A stretch of DNA of 27,337 nucleotides from contig JBJMSU010000097.1 of assembly GCA_045801465.1 (NCBI GenBank), positions 1 to 27,337 of the forward strand. The letters run 5' to 3'. This DNA comes from DATFWC01 sp045801465 (lineage in GTDB: Bacteria > Pseudomonadota > Alphaproteobacteria > Rhizobiales > Xanthobacteraceae). The notes under the pieces were generated by a model. That model was not told where the DNA came from. It did not search any database and saw nothing but the letters and a program-made list of their open reading frames with translations. The position numbers and the translations under genes are program-made. Positions 21,985-27,337 of the stretch are shown in pieces. Each line of letters starts with the position of its first letter. Position 1 is the first letter of the stretch.

Positions 21985-23901
21985 ATGAATGAACAGGTTT
22001 CCAGTCCTGTTGGCGTGGATAGACGCTTCCAGATGCTTGTGGAAGCCGTCACCGACTATGCGATCTACATGATCGATGTTGACGGTCGCGTGACCAGCTG
22101 GAACCGGGGCGCCGAGCGCATCAAGGGCTACCGTGCCGAGGAGGTGCTGGGGCGGCACTTCTCCATTTTTTTCACGCCCGAGGACCGGGACAGAGGCCTG
22201 CCCGCTCGGGCGCTGGCGACGGCGGCGCAGGCCGGGCGCTTCGAGCAGGAGGGCTGGCGCCTGCGCAAGGATGGGACCCGCTTCTGGGCGCTCGCCGTTC
22301 TCGACGCCATCCACGACGACACGGGCGAGCTCGTCGGATTTGCCAAGATCACGCGCGATATGACCGAGCGCCGTGCCGCACAGGAGGCGCTGCAGGAGAG
22401 CGAGCGCGGCTTCCGGCTCCTCATCCAGAGCGTGATCGACTACGCGATCTTCACGTTGGATCCGGACGGCCGCGTCGCCAATTGGAACAGCGGCGCCCAG
22501 CGGATGAAAGGATACAGCGCGGAAGAAATTGTCGGCGCGCATTTCTCGGCCTTCTACACGGAAGAGGACCGGCGCGCCGGATTACCGGCGCATGCTTTGG
22601 ACAAGGCGAGGCGAGAGGGAAAGTTCGAGATCGAAGGCTGGCGCGTGCGCAGAGATGGCAGTCGCTTCTGGGCGAGCGTCGTCATCGATCCGATCCACGA
22701 CGAGCAAGGTCAGCTCATCGGCTTTGCCAAGATCACCCGGGACATTACCGAGCAACGCGATGCCCAGCGGAAGCTCGCAGAAACGCGCGAGCAACTGTTC
22801 CAGGCCCAGAAGATGGAGGCGATCGGCCAGTTGACCGGCGGCATCGCCCATGACTTCAACAATCTTCTGACCATCATTCTCGGCGGGGCCGACATGGCCG
22901 AGCGGCTGGTCGGCGACAATGACAAGCTCAAGCGTATCCTCGGCAACATGCGTCACGCCGTGAAGCGCGGCGAAGGGCTGACAAAGCAGCTGCTTGCCTT
23001 CTCGCGCCGCCAGGCTCTCAAGCCGCAAATCATCGATCTGCACGAGCAGATGAATGTCATCACCGATCTGCTGAGCCGCTCGCTGCGCGGCGATATCGAG
23101 ATCATCACCGACGTGGCGGCGGACGTGGCGCCGATCGAGGTCGATGCCAGTCAGCTCGAGCTGGCGCTTCTCAACGTCGGACTGAATGCGCGCGATGCCA
23201 TGCCGCACGGCGGCACGCTTCGCATCAGCGCCCGTCATGCCAGCCCACGCGAGGACGGAGACCCGCGCGACTGCGTGGCCGTCGCCATTACGGATACCGG
23301 CATCGGGATCCCCGAGGACATCAAGCACCGGGTCATCGAGCCCTTCTTCACCACGAAGCCGGTCGGCAAGGGCAGCGGCTTGGGCCTGAGCCAGGCTTAC
23401 GGCTTCGCGGCGCAATCAGGGGGGTTGATGACGATCGACAGCGCCGTCGGCAGCGGCACGACCGTGACCTTTTATCTTCCCGTGGCGAAGTCTCTGCCCG
23501 CCAAGCCGGCCAAGCGTCACGAGGTCTCACGAATTTCGGGCCGCGGGACCATCCTGGTGGTCGAGGATGATCCCGCGATCGCCGAGCTCGCCGTCAGCCT
23601 GCTCGAGGACGCCGGGTTTACGGCGCGGCTCGTGACCACGGCGCAATCTGCCCTCGAGGAGCTTGCGCGAAACGGGGTCGATGCGCTGTTTTCCGACATC
23701 ATGCTGCCGGGCGGAATGAACGGCGCCGAGCTGGCGCACCTGGTCCGTTCGAAGTTTCCCGGCATCGGGGTCCTGCTCGCGACCGGCTTTGCGGAATCCA
23801 CGACCAGCATGCTGGCCAAGGATTTTCCCGTCGTCACCAAGCCCTATGACCAGCACACGCTGGTCGGCGCCCTGGCCAAGGTTTTGCAGCGGGCGCATTG
23901 A
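21985..23901 (+). CDS. PAS-PAS hybrid histidine kinase with C-terminal receiver domain
   Basis: The 638-residue protein is soluble; no membrane segment is seen. It starts at the ATG at 21985 (a TTG sits just before it). Two PAS domains with PAC tails (about 12-128 and 138-255) are near duplicates: DYAIYMIDVDGRVTSWNRGA and DYAIFTLDPDGRVANWNSGA, GFAKITRDMTERRAAQ and GFAKITRDITEQRDAQ. A HisKA dimerisation helix carries His289 in GGIAHDFNNLL. The HATPase domain has NVGLNARDAMP, then DTGIGIPEDI and GKGSGLGLSQAYG. The receiver has the acid pair VVEDD, phospho-Asp571 in LFSDIMLPGGMNG and Lys in VVTKPYD. It should sense a cytosolic cue (redox, light or ligand) and pass phosphate on through the receiver or a phosphotransfer protein. 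No partner regulator gene is next to it. Confidence 0.93.
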   Translation: MNEQVSSPVGVDRRFQMLVEAVTDYAIYMIDVDGRVTSWNRGAERIKGYRAEEVLGRHFSIFFTPEDRDRGLPARALATAAQAGRFEQEGWRLRKDGTRFWALAVLDAIHDDTGELVGFAKITRDMTERRAAQEALQESERGFRLLIQSVIDYAIFTLDPDGRVANWNSGAQRMKGYSAEEIVGAHFSAFYTEEDRRAGLPAHALDKARREGKFEIEGWRVRRDGSRFWASVVIDPIHDEQGQLIGFAKITRDITEQRDAQRKLAETREQLFQAQKMEAIGQLTGGIAHDFNNLLTIILGGADMAERLVGDNDKLKRILGNMRHAVKRGEGLTKQLLAFSRRQALKPQIIDLHEQMNVITDLLSRSLRGDIEIITDVAADVAPIEVDASQLELALLNVGLNARDAMPHGGTLRISARHASPREDGDPRDCVAVAITDTGIGIPEDIKHRVIEPFFTTKPVGKGSGLGLSQAYGFAAQSGGLMTIDSAVGSGTTVTFYLPVAKSLPAKPAKRHEVSRISGRGTILVVEDDPAIAELAVSLLEDAGFTARLVTTAQSALEELARNGVDALFSDIMLPGGMNGAELAHLVRSKFPGIGVLLATGFAESTTSMLAKDFPVVTKPYDQHTLVGALAKVLQRAH

Positions 23902-24045
23902 TCGGGTGCGGGACCGTTCTTTCTGCATATGCCTGGTTCATCGTTACGGATGCGTCGTATGACACGGCGGTCGGAGGCTCGTTCCCGCGCGGTCAAGCCG
24001 TAAAGCATGTGAGACGGTTCGGCGCTCACCACTTATCGTTGGCAC

Positions 24046-25203
24046 ATGGTCATTTCCGCCACCTGGAACTATCCGACTTCCGTGCGGTTCGGCGCCGGAC
24101 GCATTGCCGAGCTCGCCGACGCGCTCGCTGCGGCCGGCATCACCAAGCCTCTCTTCGTCACCGACCCCAATCTCGCCAGGCTGCCGATGACGCAAGATGC
24201 GCTGGGAAATCTCACGGCGGCGGGCGTGCCGGTGAGGGTCTTCAGCGACGTCAAACCGAACCCCATCGAGGCCAACATCGTCGCCGGCGTTGCCGCCTTC
24301 CGCAGCGGCGCTCACGATGGCGTGGTGGCGTTCGGCGGCGGTTCGGCCCTCGATGCCGGCAAGCTCATCGCCTTTGCAGCCGGCCAGACGCGGCCGATCT
24401 GGGATTTCGAGGACATCGGCGATCAGTGGCGGCAGGCCGATGCGGCGCGCATCGCTCCGGTCGTTGCGGTGCCGACCACCGCCGGGACCGGTTCGGAGGT
24501 CGGCCGCGCCGCCGTCGTCACCGACGAGCAGACTCGCACCAAGAAGGTGATCTTCCATCCTGGCATGATGCCGGCAACCGCAATCTGCGATCCGCAGCTC
24601 ACGGTCGGAATGCCGCCGTTCATCACCGCCGGCACCGGCATGGACGCGCTCGCGCACTGCCTCGAAGCCTATTGCGGGCCGTTCTACCATCCGCTCGCCG
24701 ACGGAATCGCCGTCGAGGGCATTCGTCTGGTGAAGCAAAGCCTGGCGCAGGCGGTACGACAGGGCGACGATCTCGATGCCCGTGCGCACATGATGGCAGC
24801 CGCCACCATGGGGGCGACCGCATTCCAGAAGGCGCTCGGCGCCGTGCACGCGCTGTCGCATCCGGTCGGTGCTCTCTACGACAGTCACCACGGCATGACC
24901 AACGCGGTGTTCCTGCCTTATGTCCTCGTCTTCAATCGCAAGGCGATCGAGGACAGGATCAAGCGGCTCGCCGCCTATGTCGGCCTCAAGCCTTCGTTCC
25001 GGGCCTTCCTCGACTGGATGCTGGAGCTGCGCGCAGACATCGGTGTGCCACACACGTTGGTCGGCTTGAATATCGGCGACGATCAGCTCGACCTGATCGT
25101 CGCCATGGCGCTCAAGGATCCGACCGCTGGCGGCAACCCGGTCCCGCTCGACAAGCGCGCGGTGCGCACGATCTTCCGCCGGGCTCTGGAGGGACGCTTG
25201 TAG
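24046..25203 (+). CDS. Iron-containing (group III) alcohol dehydrogenase
   Basis: The 385-residue protein has the N-terminal Rossmann-like NAD(P) domain with VVAFGGGSALDAGKLIA (about 93-109) and PTTAGTGSEVGRAAVVTD (about 143-160). The C-terminal helical domain holds the metal ligands Asp200 and His204 (GTGMDALAHCLEAY), His268 (GAVHALSHPVGA) and His282 (SHHGMTNAVF), with the 14-residue His-His spacing of FucO-type enzymes, so the metal site is complete. It would oxidise or reduce a short alcohol/aldehyde or a hydroxy acid; substrate unknown. The ATG at 24046 has no strong Shine-Dalgarno. The gap 23902-24045 shows no gene. Its TAG stop is the start of the GTAGGGTGGG palindrome that follows. Confidence 0.92.
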   Translation: MVISATWNYPTSVRFGAGRIAELADALAAAGITKPLFVTDPNLARLPMTQDALGNLTAAGVPVRVFSDVKPNPIEANIVAGVAAFRSGAHDGVVAFGGGSALDAGKLIAFAAGQTRPIWDFEDIGDQWRQADAARIAPVVAVPTTAGTGSEVGRAAVVTDEQTRTKKVIFHPGMMPATAICDPQLTVGMPPFITAGTGMDALAHCLEAYCGPFYHPLADGIAVEGIRLVKQSLAQAVRQGDDLDARAHMMAAATMGATAFQKALGAVHALSHPVGALYDSHHGMTNAVFLPYVLVFNRKAIEDRIKRLAAYVGLKPSFRAFLDWMLELRADIGVPHTLVGLNIGDDQLDLIVAMALKDPTAGGNPVPLDKRAVRTIFRRALEGRL

Positions 25204-25350
25204 GGTGGGGTTGAGGCGCGTCGCGAGGTGGCAACGCTGCCGTCGGGCGCTGCGCGCCGAAACCCACCGTCCCTGGTTTCCGTGCTTGGTGGGTTTCAGC
25301 GCACGCAGCGATCTTGTTCACAGGTCGAGCGTGGCGCCTCAACCCACCCT
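25201..25350. repeat. GTAGGGTGGG-type nested palindrome
   Basis: The outer arms AGGGTGGGGTTGAGGCGC (25202-25219) and GCGCCTCAACCCACCCT (25334-25350) match with one inserted G. The inner arms GAAACCCACC (25259-25268) and GGTGGGTTTC (25287-25296) are exact and extended by CGCTGCG/CGCAGCG. The element starts at the alcohol dehydrogenase stop codon. No ORF of interest lies in it. It opens a 464-bp stretch (25204-25667) that holds only repeats. Confidence 0.8.
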
Positions 25351-25411
25351 GGCACCGTACTGTAGGACGACGTCGGCTTGTGGCGCTCAAGCAAAAGTAC
25401 GACGATATCTG

Positions 25412-25489
25412 CTAGTGCCGCCGATTTGAAGTTCCGACAGCACCTGCCGCCAGCTCGTCTAGGAACTTCAAATCGAAAAGCGGCACTAG
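25412..25489. repeat. CTAG-ended palindromic repeat, copy 2
   Basis: The element is 78 bp, CTAGTGCC...GGCACTAG. The arms are the same as in copy 1 at 12273-12350, including the AAAA bulge in the right arm; the central ~25 nt differ. CTAG is present at both outer ends. Confidence 0.9.
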
Positions 25490-25502
25490 AAACATAGACT
25501 TG

Positions 25503-25579
25503 CTAGTGCCCCTTTGCTTCCGAAGTTCGTGTCAGAGAGGTGCTGCCATGTATCACGAACTTCGGAAGCGGGGCACTAG
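25503..25579. repeat. CTAG-ended palindromic repeat, copy 3, variant arms, opposite orientation
   Basis: The element is 77 bp and starts 13 bp after copy 2. The left arm CTAGTGCCCC-TTT-GCTTCC, then GAAGTTCGTG, pairs with CACGAACTTCGGAAGC, then GGGGCACTAG. The three-base bulge is on the left arm, so the element is inverted relative to copies 1 and 2. The CAGCACCT octamer of the copy 2 loop (25438-25445) is found inverted at 25538-25545. Confidence 0.85.
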
Positions 25580-25580
25580 C

Positions 25581-25649
25581 GCATGATCCCGAAAATGCCT
25601 GGCGCGGACTTGGTCCGGGCCGAATATCGGTTTTCCGACAAGATCATGC
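25581..25649. repeat. GCATGATC...GATCATGC palindromic repeat
   Basis: The ends GCATGATC (25581-25588) and GATCATGC (25642-25649) are exact inverted copies; CGAAAA and TTTTCCG continue the arms inward, and GGAC-TT-GGTCC forms an inner dyad. I recognise this as a very common intergenic element of Hyphomicrobiales. It ends 18 bp before the methyltransferase start, so the promoter of that gene must lie in or before the repeats. Confidence 0.75.
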
Positions 25650-25667
25650 TCCACCAATAAGGCCCCG

Positions 25668-26561
25668 ATGTCTGCCCCGCTGGTGTTCGATCGCCCTCTC
25701 CTGCGCGCGCGGCGGGCGCGCGCAGCGGCGCTTGGCCCGGCGACTTTCCTGATCGATCGGGTCGCCGACGACCTCGTCGAGAGGCTGTCGGCGGTGCTGC
25801 GGCGCTTCGAGCTGGCAGTCGATCTCGGCACGCCGACCGACGCCATCGCCCGCGCGCTTGCGGCCAGCAATGCCGTCGGCTGCATCGTCAGGGCGGATGC
25901 GCTCGGCCCCAGCGGACATCCTGGTCTCAGCGTCGTCGCCGACGAGGAAGCCCTGCCGTTTCGCGACGCATCGCTCGATCTCGTCGTCTCGGGGCTGGCG
26001 CTCCAATTCGTCAACGATCTCCCGGGTACGCTGGCGCAGGTGCGGCGCGCGCTGAAACCGGACGGGCTGTTCATCGCCGCGCTGGCGGGCGGCGATACGC
26101 TGACCGAGCTGCGCCAATCCTTCGCGACCGCCGAGGCCGAGATCCAAGGCGGCATGTCGCCGCGCGTCGCGCCGTTTGCCGACCTGCGCGACATAGGGGC
26201 GCTGCTGCAGCGCGCCGGCTTTGCACTGCCGGTGACCGACGTCGAGCGGATCACGGTGCGTTACGCCTCGGCATTCGAGCTGATGTACGACCTGCGCCGC
26301 ATGGGGACCGCCAATGCGCTGATCGAGCGCCGCCGCCTTCCGTTGCGTCGCGCAACGCTGCTGCGCATGGCCGATACCTACGCGGCGCGCTTTGCCGATG
26401 CGGACGGCCGCATTCGCGCAACCTTCGAGATCGTCTGGCTCTCCGGCTGGGCCCCGCACGAAAGCCAACAGAAACCCCTTGCCCCGGGATCCGCCAAGCA
26501 CCGCCTCGCCGACGCGCTGGGCGTGACGGAGATTCCCGCCGGCGACAAGGCGGAGCCATGA
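25668..26561 (+). CDS. SAM-dependent methyltransferase-like protein (BioC/NDUFAF5 family)
   Basis: The 297-residue protein starts MSAPLVFDRPLLRARRARAA, the usual opening of the alphaproteobacterial NDUFAF5-like group (FDR..L...R.RA), then GPATFLIDRVADDLVERL. SAM motif I is AVDLGTPTDAIARAL, where the usual Gly-x-Gly is changed to Gly-Thr-Pro; VVADEEALPFRDASLDLVVSGLALQFVNDLPG follows with motifs II/III, and RRALKPDGLFIAALAGGDTL is motif IV. In mitochondria NDUFAF5 hydroxylates an arginine of complex I, while BioC methylates malonyl-ACP; the bacterial relatives are less clear. The changed Gly motif argues against simply calling it a methyltransferase. It overlaps the thioesterase gene by ATGA. 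Its upstream region is entirely repeats. Confidence 0.8.
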   Translation: MSAPLVFDRPLLRARRARAAALGPATFLIDRVADDLVERLSAVLRRFELAVDLGTPTDAIARALAASNAVGCIVRADALGPSGHPGLSVVADEEALPFRDASLDLVVSGLALQFVNDLPGTLAQVRRALKPDGLFIAALAGGDTLTELRQSFATAEAEIQGGMSPRVAPFADLRDIGALLQRAGFALPVTDVERITVRYASAFELMYDLRRMGTANALIERRRLPLRRATLLRMADTYAARFADADGRIRATFEIVWLSGWAPHESQQKPLAPGSAKHRLADALGVTEIPAGDKAEP

Positions 26562-26998
26562 CGGACCGCCCGCTCCCCGAATCGCGCTCGGCGTACCGGC
26601 ACTTCCGCGTGATCTCGACGCGCTGGATGGACAACGACGTCTACGGCCACGTCAACAACGTCCAGCACTACTCGTTCTTCGACACGGCGGTGAACGGCTA
26701 TCTCATCGAGCAAGGCGTACTCGATCCGCAGAACAGTCCGGTGATCGGCCTCGTGGTCGAGACCAGATGCAATTACTTCGACAGTCTGAGCTTCCCGGAC
26801 GAGATCCACGCCGGGCTGCGGGTGGCGCGGATCGGCGCGAGCTCCGTCCGCTACGAGGTCGGGCTGTTTCGCGGCAGTGCCACCCATGCGGCGGCCCAAG
26901 GCCTTTTCGTGCACGTCTATGTGGCGCGTTCGACGCGCCGGCCGGCCGCGCTACCGGACGCGCTCAAGCGCGCGCTCGCGCCGCTGCTGATTAGTTAG
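26558..26998 (+). CDS. Acyl-CoA thioesterase, hotdog fold (4HBT family)
   Basis: The 146-residue protein has the 4HBT/YbgC-like signature RWMDNDVYGHVNNVQHYSFFD near residues 23-43, where Asp in NDVYGHVNN is the likely catalytic residue. VIGLVVETRCNYFDSLSFPDEIHAGLRV and SSVRYEVGLFRG form the central hotdog strands. It would hydrolyse an acyl-CoA or acyl-ACP thioester in the cytoplasm as a dimer or tetramer. It is translationally coupled (ATGA) to the methyltransferase-like gene, which may hint at an acyl-chain or biotin-type role for both, though this pairing alone proves nothing. Confidence 0.9.
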   Translation: MTDRPLPESRSAYRHFRVISTRWMDNDVYGHVNNVQHYSFFDTAVNGYLIEQGVLDPQNSPVIGLVVETRCNYFDSLSFPDEIHAGLRVARIGASSVRYEVGLFRGSATHAAAQGLFVHVYVARSTRRPAALPDALKRALAPLLIS

Positions 26999-27020
26999 GC
27001 GATGACTCGGCGCATCCCTC

Positions 27021-27214
27021 CGTCATCCCGGGCGCAACGCAGCACCGAAAGCGCGTTTACGCGCGTCTTCGACGCGCTATGGCGCAGCGTGTGGCGCGCT
27101 GCAGACCCGGGACCCAGGTCCCCCCGGCATCAGAATCATCTTCTCAGCTTCAAATCTAATGCAGGGAGATTTGGGTCCCGGCTCTCGCGCCTTGCGGCGC
27201 TCGGCCGGGATGAC
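27021..27214. repeat. Nested inverted repeats, GTCATCCCGG type
   Basis: The outer pair is GTCATCCCGG (27022-27031) with CCGGGATGAC (27205-27214); the inner pair is CCGGGACCCA (27107-27116) with TGGGTCCCGG (27172-27181). Both are exact 10-bp matches. This looks like two facing copies of a rhizobial intergenic element around an AT-richer core. It fills nearly all of the gap between the convergent thioesterase and DUF962-like genes. Confidence 0.8.
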
Positions 27215-27231
27215 AACGGAGAGGTCGTGCT

Positions 27232-27337
27232 CTATGCCGTTTCCGTCGACCTTTGTTCGATCACGGCCTTGAGCTCCTGCTTGAGGCCGAGCGCCATGAG
27301 CACCTCGGCCATGAGGAACATGGGGCCGATGAAGCCC
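27232..27337 (-). CDS. C-terminus of a probable Mpo1-like (DUF962) membrane protein, cut by the window edge
   Basis: On the minus strand an open frame enters at the window end and stops with TAG at 27234-27232. The 34 visible residues read FIGPMFLMAEVLMALGLKQE and then LKAVIEQRSTETA. The pattern P-x-F-x-x-x-E-V-L-x-x-L-G-x-x-x-E-L is the end of DUF962/Mpo1 proteins, small multi-pass membrane proteins; the yeast member is a dioxygenase in 2-hydroxy fatty acid breakdown. With so little sequence the assignment is tentative, but codon use and hydrophobicity support a real gene end. Confidence 0.55.
   Translation of the reverse strand, partial: GFIGPMFLMAEVLMALGLKQELKAVIEQRSTETA

Noticed and set aside
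23902..24045. Small gene between the kinase and the alcohol dehydrogenase
   Set aside because: Short frames only, without ribosome binding site or recognisable product; a longer plus-strand frame is out of frame with and buried in the dehydrogenase.

Overview
The window is GC-rich, densely coded chromosomal DNA from an alphaproteobacterium, most likely order Hyphomicrobiales (Bradyrhizobium/Xanthobacteraceae-like). This rests on the gene families (Uup, BON/OmpA-type envelope protein, LTXXQ protein, NDUFAF5/BioC-like methyltransferase, DUF1028), the many ATGA gene overlaps, and the intergenic palindromes of the GCATGATC...GATCATGC and GTCATCCCGG...CCGGGATGAC types that I associate with this order. 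I see no phage genes, transposase, CRISPR array, tRNA or rRNA.

Layout. 1-4031: the end of an alpha/beta hydrolase (+), then on the minus strand a BON-type envelope protein, the ABC-F ATPase Uup and a VapBC toxin-antitoxin pair. 4170-12276: a seven-gene plus-strand operon with a gamma-glutamyltransferase-like Ntn hydrolase, a DUF1028 protein and a complete dipeptide/oligopeptide ABC importer (two ATPases, binding protein, two permeases). The GGT has no signal peptide, so the simplest reading is import of a gamma-glutamyl or other small peptide followed by hydrolysis in the cytoplasm. 12439-13587: a minus-strand LTXXQ-type exported protein with a 15-bp tandem repeat and a long Arg/Asp/Gly/Trp-rich tail. 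13822-14919: an Old Yellow Enzyme. 15040-16823: a chemoreceptor translationally coupled to a small exported protein. 16950-19456: an ECF-type importer of unknown substrate (S, T and fused A-A subunits). 19490-21805: an EamA transporter and a glutamine-synthetase-family ligase. 21985-23901: a PAS-PAS hybrid histidine kinase. 24046-25203: an iron-containing alcohol dehydrogenase. 25204-25667: a cluster of four different palindromic repeats. 25668-26998: a SAM-methyltransferase-like gene and an acyl-CoA thioesterase. The window ends in the C-terminus of a probable Mpo1/DUF962 protein.

The two most distinctive items are (i) the ECF ATPase at 16950-18116. Its two fused nucleotide-binding domains carry complementary defects: domain 1 has lost Walker A Lys, catalytic Glu and switch His but keeps LSGGEQ, while domain 2 keeps these but has lost its signature, so only one composite ATP site can work. 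(ii) A family of ~78-bp palindromes (12273-12350, 25412-25489, 25503-25579) with CTAG ends, a conserved A-rich bulge and arms that change together between copies. The first of these supplies the stop codon of the gene before it.
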